A stretch of 64,000 nucleotides of DNA from Sabethes cyaneus (GCF_943734655.1 NC_071355.1:96479449-96543448); one strand, 5' to 3'; shown: positions 9,691-20,109, counted from the first letter of the stretch. Notes: generated by a model not told the origin, from the letters alone. Numbers and translations are program-made.

Positions 9691-9763
9691 CTAAATCGTC
9701 GCCAGCAATATGTGGCACGATAATCAGTAATCCAAAAATGCCACCAATAATCCGCAGCTCCAT
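9691..9763 (-). CDS. Candidate first coding exon with signal peptide (host gene, unidentified)
   Basis: On the minus strand an ATG in good insect context (AGCAAAATGG) opens 24 codons that begin MELRIIGGIFGLLII and end VPHIAGDDL, plus one base. This is a short polar start, a hydrophobic core and a plausible cleavage region, as in a signal peptide. The frame runs directly into TAG|GTAAGC, a good splice donor, giving a phase-1 intron right after the signal peptide, which is common in secreted and cell-surface proteins. The frame could start further upstream (ATG at 9841), but the internal ATG has the better context. No later exon is recognised to the left, where introns may be very large. The protein family is unknown to me; the exon itself remains a prediction. 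Confidence 0.45.
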
Positions 9764-11050
9764 TTTGCTGGTCAAACGTTGGCACCGTGCAGAGAAATGG
9801 CCATTCCATCCACCAAAAATTAATCCATTGACTGTACACACACACGCTGCTGTCTCAAAATGAAGCTTTCAATTTTTTCCATATATCATTATCGCGTTAC
9901 ATCCACGTTGTTGTTACTCGCGTTAATAAATCATTATGAAAACAGACTCCGGCAGCACAAAAACGAATATACACACAATGAATGCCCGTTTTGCAATTAT
10001 AATTCTTCTTAGTTTTCGTTTTCGTAATTTATCGCACCATGAATCACTAGATGCCTTCTCCAGGCTCACCACTTGGCGGTAGGTACTACCACCCAAAAAC
10101 GGCTTTATTAAAATTTTTATTGCAATGCACTTCTGCTGCACATGCTCCGCACTGGTACCGGGAACCCGTTGACATATTTCAGGAGCTGTAAATGATGCAT
10201 TACCGCAATTTGTTGTTGCACACGACAGCCGTTGTCGTAAAAATGCTGCATTTCTTATCCATCTTCACGCGATACGGTAAGTGCGCGCACGTGTATATTT
10301 AGATTTCGCACATCAAAAGCTCATCAATCACTTTAAGCTTAATCGTTTAAACTGTACTGTAGTATACTGCAAGCACTGCATTAAACTGAGGCACTGATGC
10401 ACAAGCACAAGCTGATATGGGGCATAAAATTCTCCATCCTTTAACCGAGATAACGTACTGACAAATAATGAAAAAAAGCTTGCCAACCAAAAGTGAAGAG
10501 TGAAAGTAATAGCAACAATAGCGCCTTAATTCGCCTCACTCCAGATGTAAGCACTGAACACAGAACATATATCACATGGAGGTTCGGAACACGTTCTCGG
10601 TCGGAAGCGTTCACGGCGAAGGAGCAAGTTGGCCGTCTGAACCGTTAAGCAGCATCCTAGTTCGTGAAAAGGCAACTGCTCCGATACAACAATGTTGTCC
10701 GAACAAGTGCTGTGATATAACTGAATCATGAGGCCATCGCAGCTGAACTTGCGAATCTGCTACACCGGATCCGGTGGAATCCTGGTCTGCCACTCAAAAG
10801 TAATGAGAAAGAGAGAGCGAGAGCGAGTGAGAATGAGCGTCGGAAAATGAGTTACCAGTATTTTCTCGCACCACTGAGTAGCCGCGCCGCCGGTTGAGGC
10901 GATGAAATTTCACATTCACGTTGCCTTCTGCTTCTTGTGGTGAAACCTCGAAAAGAACACTCTTGGTGCACTTAATTCGCCGCAAACCCAACCATCCGGT
11001 TTACTGTGAAGTTTATATTTCCGTGATGATTCCCGATTCCCGATACGAGA
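9764..11050 (-). promoter_or_regulatory. Possible 5' UTR and promoter region of the candidate gene
   Basis: This stretch lacks recognised transposons, is richer in mixed sequence than its surroundings and contains a GAGA-like run (GAGAAAGAGAGAGCGAGAGCG near 10803-10823). It lies directly upstream of the signal-peptide exon on the minus strand. No clear TATA box or start site was identified. Confidence 0.25.
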
Positions 11051-11859
11051 CGGAGAATTGACAAACATTATTACCTACTTTATGGTAGCGCGGAATTGTT
11101 TTGTCATATGCGATACAAGTTCAGGAGGAGGAGGAGCAGTACAGCCGGGAAACCGTTTAGGATTATTCGCGTTTTAAAGATAAGGGAATGAAAATGATGA
11201 TATTATGCTTCGCGATATTTAATGAACGCTTGATTGATCCATCTAATGAATATATTTATTATCTTTATAGCGCTACACGAATATAAAATGGCAGAATAAA
11301 AATTTATTCCTCGCTCTATAAAAATAAAACCTTTAAGTAAAAAAATCAATGCCACCCAAACGCAGATGAATTTCGTACTGCCTGCTTATGCATTGGGAGT
11401 ACAAATTAATTCGATCCGTTTTTCAAAATGGATGTCAATCAACTTTAAATCTTCATCGAGTAACACCATCAATTAGTCATCTTCGACGACCCCCAGAGCG
11501 GGGCTATTTCATAAAATGGTGGCACCCTACGGCTCAAACATGAATTTTTTGTTTCAAATTTATTCAAAACAGTAGAGTACTATATAAAAGATATTGAATA
11601 CAGAATATAGAAGAGTAGAAAAATATAAAAAATATCGGATCGTACTAATCGGAACAGGAGCAATGTGACAAAAGATGAACTGTGGTTTGGAAATTCCAAA
11701 CGTGGAACTGCCGATCTCTCAAATTGAACAACATGGGTGCACTTGAGTGCTCTCCAAGGTATTCAAAAGCCGCAAGCTGGTCATTGTAGCCCAACAGGAG
11801 CCGTACTGAAAGGGCACAACGGCACGTACGCTCAGGGATGGTCATTTACCATTTGCCAT
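11051..11859. other. No recognisable feature
   Basis: Includes an AT-rich part (11160-11640). Short frames near 11645-11845 show no domain. Confidence 0.45.
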
Positions 11860-12420
11860 TTGCTGAGGCGTAGCACACAAACAGGGCCCAGTGCTTTCAT
11901 AATGATAGGCGAGATGCGGAAACGGGTGATTGGGTGATGATCAATCTGTTCTCGAGTGCAGCTTTAGAATCGAGGGCCGGTTCCTAAACATAAGCATTTT
12001 GAACGTCCCTCACCTCGGAAGTTCCGATAATGGCAAAGAGGAATTCTACATGCAGTTGCAACGTGAATACGACAATTGACAAAAACATGATATCAATACA
12101 GTTGTCGGGCATTTTAACGCCCACGACGGCTTGAAGGAGTAATATAAAGTTGTGCTTGGAAAGTACAGCGCACACCTGCTGAGCAACGAAATGGACCTAA
12201 GATGTATCGACTTGGCTAGCTCCAAGAAAATGGTCGTACGTAATACTTTCATTCCACTCGAATTACTAATTCTTTGATCGACAGTCAGCATTTCTTAGGC
12301 ATCGTCGACGCCAGATCCTATTTAAGTGCTAGTGTTGTCTCAAATCACTACCTAGTGATGGTCAAGATACGCCCAAAGCGCTATGAACATCACTCGGTTT
12401 CCTCGCCAATCTCGCTTAAA
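11860..12420 (+). pseudogene. RTE-2 endonuclease fragment, first part
   Basis: Plus-strand blocks read as a degenerate APE-type endonuclease: GEMRKRVIG, LNISILNVP in place of the usual VH, a GHFNAHDG block (canonical GDFNA), LRCIDLASSKKMVVRNTF, then SNHYLVMVK-like sequence near 12350. Several stops and frame changes. The same blocks occur on the minus strand at 18372-19278. The coding sequence is cut at TA 12421 by an inverted-repeat element and resumes at 15708. Confidence 0.68.
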
Positions 12421-12660
12421 TACACGGAAAGAAATCCGATTCCGATACCATGAATGTAATCATGAAATCATGAAGTTTGAATTGCTGTCAAATCATGACT
12501 GAACTTCTATACCAGGCAGCACAAAATCATGAATAGTAGTTCATGATTTTGCATTGCGTTGTACTGCAGGAAGCTCACGGTATCATGAGTATTATTCATG
12601 GTGTATTTCCATAAAGCATAAGCTAGAAAGCTGAAATCATGAGTCTTTACATGAACTTAT

Positions 12661-13314
12661 TCAGCCGAGAGCCGGGGTGGCTCTTGCCGTATCTAGAATT
12701 CCTCTCCATTGTACTCGGTCCTGGGCTACTCGTAGCCAATTCGTTGCGCGTCTCGACATACGCAAGTCGGCTTCAACCTGGTCGAGCCATCTAGCACGCT
12801 GAGCCCCTCTATTCCTGGTGCCGGTGGGGTTCTTGAAGAGAACAGATTTCACTACACAGTCGTCCGGCATCCTTGCAACGTGGCCGGCCCACCGTAGTCT
12901 CCCAACTTTCGTCAGGTGTACGATGGGAATCTCTCCAAGCAGTGCCTGTAGCTCGTGATTCATACGTCTCCGCCACTCCCCGCTTTCCGTCTGTACTCCG
13001 CCAAAAATAGTCCGCAACACCTTTCGTTCGAAAGCGGCAAGTGCACGTATGTCTTCCGTAAGTAAAGTTACTGTCTCAAGTCCGTAGAGGACTACCGGTC
13101 TGATTAGCGTTTTGTACATCTTCAGCTTTGTGCGGCGGCGTATGCTCCTTGATCGAAACGTCTTGCGAAGGGAAAAGTAGGCTCGATTTCCAGCTTGAAT
13201 GCGTCGTTGGATCTCGTTACTCGTATTATTGTCGGCGGTGACCAGAGATCCCAAATATACGAACTCATCAACCACTTCCAGTTCATCGCCGTCAATAGTC
13301 ACTGTCCGTGGCAA
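12661..13314 (-). pseudogene. RTE-1 C-terminal RT/thumb and tail domain
   Basis: An open 217-residue stretch: DGDELEVVDEFVYLGSLV at the start, RRIQAGNRAYFSLRKTF, MYKTLIRPVVLYGLET, ALAAFERKVLRTIFGGV, HELQALLGEIP, then RLRWAGHVARMPDD and RARWLDQVEADL. The VDEFVYLGS and RWAGHVxRM motifs are typical of the C-terminal region of RTE-like and related retroelements. The tail ends with a stop just before the insertion junction. The 100-bp gap to the RT block 13415-13915 is in another frame. Confidence 0.82.
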
Positions 13315-13414
13315 ACGTTACTATCTCGGGTGCCTCTTCCTACCATATATTTGGTTTTCAACGCATTAATTTGTAACCCTATCCTCCTAGCCTCCGTTTT
13401 TAGTCTGGCGTAGA

Positions 13415-13915
13415 TTACCTCCGCCGTCCCACGGTTTCTAGTCCGATTCTGATGTCGAGGTCGTCTGCAAAGGCTAGGAGTTGGCTACTTTTACTGAAGA
13501 TCGTTCCCCTCGTTTCGATGCCCGCTCGCCGGATCACACCTTCAATAGGGATATTGAATAACATACAGGACAGTCCATCCCCTTGCCGCAACGACCTGCG
13601 CGATTCGAAAGGGCTTGAGAGTGTCCCCGAAACGCGCACGTAGCACATCACTCGTTCCAGAGTAGCTTTGATCAGCCGCGTCAGTTTGTCCGGAAAACCG
13701 TACTCGTGCATTATCTGCCATAGCTGTTCGCGTTCAACAGTATCGTATGCTGCTCTGAAATCCACGAAAATACGATGCGTGGGCACGTTGTACTCTCGAC
13801 ATTTCTGAAGGATTTGTCGGAGTGTAAAAATTTGATCCGTAGTAGCACGGGCCCCCATAAAGCCCGCCTGATACTGCCCTACGAATTCTCTTGCTATTGG
13901 GGATAGGCGACGCAA
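13415..13915 (-). pseudogene. RTE-1 reverse transcriptase, catalytic palm
   Basis: Contains AREFVGQYQAGF, RIFVDFRAAYDTVE (motif A), GFPDKLTRLIKATLERV, RQGDGLSCMLFN (motif B) and LLAFADDLDI (motif C with the catalytic FADD). All three catalytic Asp positions appear present. An 8-A homopolymer at about 13914-13921 separates this frame from the upstream RT frame; it could be a true frameshift or a sequencing indel. Confidence 0.84.
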
Positions 13916-14600
13916 AAAAAATCTGGGAGAGCACTTTGTAGGCGGCGTTGACCAGCGTAATGCCGCGGTAGTTACAGCAGTCTTGCCGGTCGCCCTTTTT
14001 GTAGATGGGACAGACTACACCTTCCATCCACTCCTCCGGTAATTTCTCTTCTTCCCAAATCCTTGAAATCAGGCAGTGAAGTGCCGTTACTAGCGGTTCT
14101 TGGCCATTTTTGAAGAGTTCTGCCGGAAGTCGGTCCTTCCCGGCGGCTCTATTATTCTTCAGCAAACCGATTTCTTGTCGGATCTCTTCGAGATCGGGAG
14201 CCGGTACGCTGTTGTCGTTTTTAGGTACTCCGAGGTTAACTTCCATTGCGTCTCCTGCTGCTATATCGCCGTTGAGGTGTTCATCGAAGAACTGCTTCCA
14301 CCTGTCGACCACCTCGCGCTCGTTTGTGATAAGATCCCCTCCCTCGTCCCTACACATGTCAGGATTTGGTGTGTGGGCCATGCGAGTTTGGTTCGCCTCC
14401 TCGTAAAACTTGCGGGTATCATTAGCCCTGAATAGTTGTTCAAGCTCCTCACGATCTCTGTCCTCCTTCTGGCGCTTTTTCCTTCCCAGGATCGTGGTCA
14501 ACTCATTCCTCACTCGTCGATACTTGGCCAAATTCTCTCTCGTGGATATGCTCAGATAGTTTACCCAAGCTCTTTTTCTCTCTCTATCGCTTCTTGGCAT
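13916..14600 (-). pseudogene. RTE-1 linker and early RT domain
   Basis: Open frame from ATG 14600: SDRERKRAWVNYLS, a basic helical region, TRKFYEEANQTRMAH, VDRWKQFFDEHLNG, then LLKNNRAAGKDRLPAELF, WMEGVVCPIYKKGD and NYRGITLVNAAYKVLSQI, which are the early RT motifs. The same frame runs on past 13916 as a shadow with unrelated residues, so the real coding sequence switches frame at the A-run. Confidence 0.8.
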
Positions 14601-15012
14601 TCCCCGTCAAACCAATCATTTCGTGCACTCGAGGTTTCCACACCTAGCACCGCGGTTGCGGCCTCGTTGACGGCCGAGCGTATCCTACTTCATCCGTTTT
14701 CGAGGGTCGAAGCATCTAGCTCCACACAAGAAGGCAGAGCTTCATCCAGTACGCGCGCGTGGTTTTCGGCAGTTCGCGGGTTGTCTAGTTGCCGAATGTT
14801 TAGCCGAGGAGGGCGACTTTGTCGTGAGGTATAAACCGTCGATAGTTTTGAGCGCACATGTACTGCTACTAGGTAGTGGTCCGAGTCAATATCCGCACTC
14901 CGTAGGGAGCGTACGTTGGTGATGTTCGAGAAAAACCGGCCCTCGATGAGAATATGGTCGGTTTGGTTCGAGGTTCGTTGGTCAGATGATCCTCCAGCTG
15001 CGCATAGAACCC

Positions 15013-15477
15013 TTAATTTTCGTTGTCGGGTCTATCTTCGTGTGGGCAATGCACGTTTATGATGGTGTAGTTGAAGAAACGGCCTTTTATCCTCAACACG
15101 CACATCCTCTCGATGATCGCTTTCCAATCCATTACGCGATCCTGCATTTTGCCCAACACTACGAAGCCCGTTTCCAGCTCGTTGGTGGCTCCACCACTCT
15201 GGAAAAATCGGGCTATGTCGCCACGGATCCTCCACACCTTCTCGCCCTTGCAACAGATCTCCTGCAGTGCCACGATGCCAAACATTCGGGTTTCTAGCTG
15301 ATCGCGCAGCACCCTGTCGCCACCAACGAAATTTAGCGATCTGCAGTTCCAGATACCAGGTCTCCATTCCATGTCCTTATTTCGTCGCCTTGGTTCATGC
15401 CGAATATTCCGAGAAGATATTTCTTGACTCTTGCTGCAAGTTTTTTTTGGCTGCCATCTTGCAGTGTCGAGACACAC
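15013..15477 (-). pseudogene. RTE-1 apurinic-type endonuclease, N-terminal part
   Basis: Reads GIWNCRSLN (the Asn metal-binding motif of AP endonucleases), GIVALQEIC (the catalytic ALQE motif), GATNELETGFVVLGKM and FFNYTIINVHCPHEDR, then stops. The GDFNA and SDH motifs would lie in the following degraded 400 bp. The reading frame includes a basic N-terminus that may be 5' UTR. Confidence 0.8.
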
Positions 15478-15707
15478 TGTGCCTCCTCCCCTGTTGGTAT
15501 AGGACCTTAGTTTCCACCGGGGTTGGTTACCCGGTCTCCGCTAAGGTTGCTCGTATTCCAGCTGATACCACGTGGAGGTAGGGGTAGGAGTTGCTAGATA
15601 AGAGGCTAGGGACCACAATGGGGTCTGTTTTACGCGTTATCCAACCATTTACCAACCAAATCATGAGTCATTTTGCTCATTTTGGAGATTAAATTTCTGT
15701 CCGTGTA

Positions 15708-16261
15708 CCATGCAACTGAAGCGATCTGATGATGCCGAAAGTTACGCAGATTCGCTCGAAACTGCGCTGCCGAAAGCGAGCGAGCTAGATGCATTCCCTT
15801 TTTCGTGGACTGTTGGATTATCCACGGACGATCAATGTCAGAGGGTGATGGAGCTTCGGTGGCGACTAAAAAGCTGGCTCTACGCTCGTCAGAACGTAGA
15901 AAATCATAGATAGAAAAAGATGTGGTGAACCCATGTCTTTTGGGAGAAATATAGTGCTGCCTGCTGAAGAATGAGTATGAAAGGCTGTAGTAACTGCACT
16001 GCAAAAGTTTGGTACCGCGAGTCAAAGCGTGTCAGGATAAGAGTAGTGGTATCTTGATAGACGATCGGGAGATGGCGAGCACTACCGTAAAAGAGGTGCC
16101 AGTTTCAATGATAGGCGAAGTTAAGGGGGCCAGGAAATAAACCGAAGTCGAAAGGATGGCATTGAAGCGGAACTTATTATTACGGGTCCGGAAAAGCTGG
16201 CTACTCCATTCTGCACCGTCTGATCATCGGATCACTGGAAGAGTGGAAGGATGCCCGAACT
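15708..16261 (+). pseudogene. RTE-2 fragment, second part (linker to early RT)
   Basis: Resumes the RTE-2 sequence cut at 12420: AESYADSLETALPKASELDAFP, a degraded interval, then ITGPEKLA at about 16170-16200, matching the GPEKLA block of the minus-strand RTE-2 copy near 18190. Ends where a minus-strand RTE-2 copy with a TTAC tail begins. Stops are frequent. Confidence 0.65.
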
Positions 16262-16732
16262 ACTTACTTACTTACTTAGGTGGCTTGCCGTCCTAAGACC
16301 AAGCTTTGTTGAACAAAGTTTCTCCATATAACTCGGTTGAGGGCGACCGCTCTCCAATTCCTCGGACACCGAGTACTCTCCGCCAGATCTCGCTCCACCT
16401 GGTCTAACCATCTTGCTCGCTGCTCCCCTGGTCGCCTTGTTTCTACCGGATTTGAGGCGAATACCATCTTTGCAGGGTAGTTGTCCAGCATTCTTGCAAC
16501 ATGCCCTGCCCATCGTACTCGTCCAGCTTTAGCTACTTTCTGGATACTAGGTTCGCCATAGAGCTGTGCGAGTTCATGGTTCATCCTCCGCCTCCATACT
16601 CCGTTCTGCTGTATGCCGCCGAAGATACTTAGCACTCGTCTTTCGAAAACTCCGAGCACTCGCAGGTCCTCCTCGAGCATTGTCCATGTTTCATGCCCGT
16701 AGAGAACAACCGGTCTAATAAGCGTCTTGTAC
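16262..16732 (-). pseudogene. RTE-2 3' end with (TTAC)n tail
   Basis: On the minus strand: LEEDLRVLGVFERRVLSIFGG, WRRRMNHELAQLYGEPSI, RVRWAGHVARMLDN, RARWLDQVERDL, then a stop and a (TAAG)n tail (plus-strand ACTTACTTACTTACTTA at 16261-16277). A short microsatellite tail is usual for RTE-type 3' ends. The reading is interrupted at 16733 by a SINE and continues at 17221. Confidence 0.8.
16720..16732. repeat. SINE target-site duplication, left copy
   Basis: AAGCGTCTTGTAC, repeated identically at 17221-17233 on the other side of the SINE. Confidence 0.92.
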
Positions 16733-17220
16733 GGGGGGGCTCCGTAGCCGCAAGGTTACCGAGTCTGCTTTGACAAGCGAGTGATCGTGGGTTCGAATCT
16801 TAGTAGAATCAAGCCATTCGATGTCAAGTGACTTTAGCATGGGTTTATTCTCAGGCCCCTCCATTTACCCTTCCTTCGTGCTGAATTCTGTATTTACCCT
16901 CTGAAGCCTTTTGACAGTGCAAATGTCCCTCATATAGTTAAATGTACTGGTCAGAGGTACGAGTGAGTCCTCGCCAGGGACGATTGTAATATGGGATAGT
17001 GCTGGCAGCGAGGAATAAGTGGGTAAAGTAGACCAAGCTTTGAAGGAAGGGTAAACCGCAATACACGCAAGCACGCATAAAAAATTCAATAAGCGTATCG
17101 CTCACTCAATAGCGATTATAGCAAAAAGAAATGCAGTGCAGGTCATACAGCAAACACCCGGGCGATATTACAATAGATCAACTATACTGGTCGCAGTAAT
17201 GAGTCCACACAAGGAAAAAA
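16733..17220 (+). mobile_element. tRNA-derived SINE, about 488 bp, with A-rich tail
   Basis: Inserted in the RTE-2 C-terminal coding region and bounded by an exact 13-bp duplication. The 5' head looks like a tRNA gene with pol III internal promoters: an A-box-like TAGCCGCAAGG (16745-16755) and a B box GGTTCGAATCT (16790-16800). The body is unrelated to a tRNA, and the 3' end is AAGG followed by an A run (17211-17220). Duplication, A-rich tail and tRNA-like head together are diagnostic of a LINE-mobilised SINE. No further copy was seen in the window. Confidence 0.88.
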
Positions 17221-17233
17221 AAGCGTCTTGTAC
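17221..17233. repeat. SINE target-site duplication, right copy
   Basis: AAGCGTCTTGTAC, identical to 16720-16732. Confidence 0.92.
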
Positions 17234-18207
17234 AGGGTGCACTTTGTACGAGGACTTAGTCTGCTCGACCGCAATTGCTTGTGGAGCCCATAGTAAGCAC
17301 GACTTCTGCTGGTAATACGCCTCCGAATCTCACGGCTGGTATCATTGTCCGCCGTTACCAATGAGCCAAGGTAGACAAATTCATCGACTACCTCAAACTT
17401 ATCGCCGTCGATCAGTATACTACTGCCCAAGCGGTGTCGTTCGGCCTCGGTTCCGCTGGCCAGCATGTACTTTGTTTTAGCCGTATTTACTTTTAACCCA
17501 ATCTTTTCTGCTTCGCGCTTTAGTCTGGTGTACCGTTCAGCCACCGCTACAGATGTTCTGCCGATAGTATCCATGTCATCGGCAAAGCAGACGAATTGAC
17601 TAGATTTGTTGAATATCGTGCCCCGCGTGTTGATCCGCTCGGTTCATATCACCTTGTAGCGCTATGTTGAACAGCAGGCATGAAAGACCATCACCTTGAC
17701 GAAGCCCTCTGTGTGATTCGAATGAACTTGACAATCCACCCGAAATCCAAACACAGCACTGTGTACCATCCATCGTAGATTGATGTTTGATGGGCTTCCT
17801 GGGGAAGCTGTTCTCGTCCATGATTTTCCATCCGAAAGAGCGGTCGATGGTATCATGCGGCTTTGAGGTCAACGAATAAATGATGCGTGGGAACTCTGTG
17901 TTCACGATCCTTTTGGAGGATTTGCCGCAGTGTAAATATTCGATCCGTTGTAGACCGACCTTCGACGAAGCCGGCTTGATAAGTTCCCACAAATCTATTC
18001 GCAATTGGTGATAGACGGCAGAAAATGATTTGGGACAGCACTTTATAGGCGGCATTGAGAACGGTGATCGCTCGATAGTTCTCACAGTCCAACTTGTCGC
18101 CCTTTTTATAGTCCATCTTTCCACTCCTCTGGTAGCTGCTCCGTATCCCAAATTCTAACAATTAATCGGTGCAGACAAACGGCCAGCTTTTCTGGTCCCA
18201 TTTTAAT
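17221..18207 (-). pseudogene. RTE-2 reverse transcriptase continuing past the SINE
   Basis: From high to low coordinates: MGPEKLA near 18190, YKKGDKLDCENYRAITVLNA, LSPIANRFVGTYQAGFVEGR, VPTHHLFVDLKAA (motif A), FESHRGLRQGDGLSCLLFN (motif B), ADDMDTIGRTSVAVAERY (motif C, near 17575), VDEFVYLGSLVTADNDTS and the start of the C-terminal block, which joins 16732 once the SINE is removed. At least two frameshifts. Truncated at 18207 by the sequence leading to a palindrome-family repeat. Confidence 0.8.
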
Positions 18208-18224
18208 AACAATAATTTGAATTT

Positions 18225-18371
18225 TGACGTAGGACTATGTCTTTCAGGAAGGTAGCTGGTATAGGGGGTCATTCCAGAAAATCGAGCGCCACGAAAAATG
18301 ATAGATTTTGAGGGCTAATAGCTTAGCGGTTTTCCGATCGATTTTCATTATTTTTGTCTCTCATATCCTTG
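18225..18371 (+). mobile_element. Palindrome-family repeat, truncated copy (H6)
   Basis: Starts with TGACGTAGGACTATGTC after a T run, followed by the family's next block (GTCATTCCA, CACGAAAAATGATAG, GCTAATAGC, CGATCGATTTTCA) as in H2, H3 and H5. It ends at about 18355-18371, so only the 5' end is present. It lies between two RTE-2 copies. Confidence 0.75.
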
Positions 18372-19278
18372 CTATCATCAGGTGCAAACTGGTAACCAAC
18401 CTATCTGGGCCCACATTAATAAGCTCCGCTACGATGCAATCTTTATTAGCTCCCTTGTTGTTCTTGAGCTGCTTGATGGCTTCGATCACTTCACCTATCG
18501 CGGGAGTCGGTACATCATTATCATCTGCCGTATTGATGTAGCCATTTCTCCAGCTGACTTGGTATTTTTAGCTGCGCCGTTCGGGTGCTCATTGTAGCGC
18601 TGCTTCCACCTTTCGATCACCTTACATTCATTCGACAATATCCCTCCGTCTTTATCCGGACATGTCTCGGTTCGTGGCACAAAGCCTTTCGGAATACATT
18701 CAGTTTCCTGTAGTTTTACGCATTTCTTGAAAACGATAAAACTGTTTCATATCCTCGCACTCCATTTCCGGGTTTGTTGTCTTCGTTTCTGTCTATATCG
18801 TTACACGTCATAATGGATCCCCTGCATCGACGTCCGAGCTGCATTCTTCGTTCTAATATCTTATAGAATTCTTCGTCGAACCAGTGGTTACGTCGACACC
18901 TTTGAACGAATCCAATGACAACGCTATCCCAGTAGTCCTCGGGCGGGGCTTTGTTTAGCTCTCTCTCGCCCGGTAGCGTTGCCTCAAGGCTTTGTACGTA
19001 CTCAGTAGCGACTTCAGGTAACTAGAATCAGATTGTACCGTGGCGGGCGACAGTACCGAATGTTGATAACAACGAAAAGTTGTTGGCACATTTTAACCAT
19101 CAAAAGGTAGTGGTCAACATCTATGTTTGAACCACGATAGGTACTAACGTCGATGATATCCGAGAAGTGCCTTCCATCAATTAAAACGTGGTCGATTTGC
19201 GAGTCGGTCTGAAAGTAGGTACTTCGTATGGCCATATTTTTGGAGGCAGCGAAGTCGATGAATCGATTGCCGTGGTAT
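18372..19278 (-). pseudogene. Second minus-strand RTE-2 fragment (endonuclease end and linker)
   Basis: Minus strand from 19278: FIDFAASKNMAIRSTYFQ, IDHVLIDGRHFSDIIDV, STYRGSNIDVDHYLLMVK (endonuclease C-terminus), a degraded linker, PRTETCPDKDGGILSNE, IERWKQRYNEHPNG, then IKQLKNNKGANKDCIVAEL and NVGPDRLVTSLHLMIA near 18380-18430. Because it repeats the GP(E/D)(K/R)L block found at 18190, it is a different copy from 17221-18207. Its upstream end is cut exactly where the (TGAAAAA)n satellite starts. Confidence 0.75.
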
Positions 19279-20063
19279 TGAAAAAAAAATGAAAAATGAA
19301 AAATGAAAAATGAAAAATGAAAAATGAAAAATGAAAAATGAAAAATGAAAAATGAAAAATGAAAAATGAAAAATGAAAAATGAAAAATGAAAAATGAAAA
19401 ATGAAAAATGAAAAATGAAAAATGAAAAATGAAAAATGAAAAATGAAAAATGAAAAATGAAAAATGAAAAATGAAAAATGAAAAATGAAAAATGAAAAAT
19501 GAAAAATGAAAAATGAAAAATGAAAAATGAAAAATGAAAAATGAAAAATGAAAAATGAAAAATGAAAAATGAAAAATGAAAAATGAAAAATGAAAAATGA
19601 AAAATGAAAAATGAAAAATGAAAAATGAAAAATGAAAAATGAAAAATGAAAAATGAAAAATGAAAAATGAAAAATGAAAAATGAAAAATGAAAAATGAAA
19701 AATGAAAAATGAAAAATGAAAAATGAAAAATGAAAAATGAAAAATGAAAAATGAAAAATGAAAAATGAAAAATGAAAAATGAAAAATGAAAAATGAAAAA
19801 TGAAAAATGAAAAATGAAAAATGAAAAATGAAAAATGAAAAATGAAAAATGAAAAATGAAAAATGAAAAATGAAAAATGAAAAATGAAAAATGAAAAATG
19901 AAAAATGAAAAATGAAAAATGAAAAATGAAAAATGAAAAATGAAAAATGAAAAATGAAAAATGAAAAATGAAAAATGAAAAATGAAAAATGAAAAATGAA
20001 AAATGAAAAATGAAAAATGAAAAATGAAAAATGAGAGATGAAAGATGAAAGATGAAAAATGAA
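19279..20063 (+). repeat. (TGAAAAA)n heptanucleotide satellite
   Basis: About 107 head-to-tail copies of a 7-bp unit, essentially perfect from 19286 to about 20030. The last units are variants (TGAGAGA, TGAAAGA twice). It directly abuts a truncated RTE-2 endonuclease sequence on its left. Confidence 0.98.
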
Positions 20064-20109
20064 CGATAATTTGTTCCTATTTTATTTCACTCGGTTTTGA
20101 CAACTTTAA

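Larger units (their letters stand above)
12661..15629 (-). mobile_element. RTE-1 non-LTR retrotransposon, near full length, defective
   Basis: The minus strand carries, in order, an APE endonuclease (15477-15013), a degraded linker, an early RT (14600-13916), a catalytic RT (13915-13415) and a C-terminal domain (13314-12661). Stops and frameshifts separate these blocks, so it is non-functional. The 5' end contains a CACGTGGAGGTAGGGGTAGG-like block also present at the 5' ends of family L copies. It is inserted in the inverted-repeat element 12423-15705. Boundaries are accurate to a few tens of bases. Confidence 0.78.
12423..15705. mobile_element. TA-flanked inverted-repeat element split by an RTE-1 retrotransposon
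   Basis: The left piece 12423-12660 begins CACGGAAAGAAATCCGATT and the right piece, ending at 15705, reads inward CACGGACAGAAATTTAATC. TA occurs on both outer sides (12421-12422, 15706-15707). The pieces share the word ATCATGA, repeated several times in the left piece. The host sequence is RTE-2, whose coding blocks stop at 12420 and continue at 15708. The middle (about 12661-15629) is a separate RTE-1 retrotransposon on the minus strand. The exact inner junction near 15630 is approximate. Confidence 0.68.

Noticed and set aside
14986..15581. Plus-strand frames at 14986-15581
   Set aside because: Opposite-strand shadows of the RTE-1 endonuclease.
16733..16810. Functional tRNA gene
   Set aside because: B box is good but acceptor and anticodon arms do not fold convincingly, and the segment is the head of a SINE with a target duplication and A-rich tail.
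19279..20063. CRISPR-like array
   Set aside because: Direct 7-bp repeats without spacers; a eukaryotic microsatellite.
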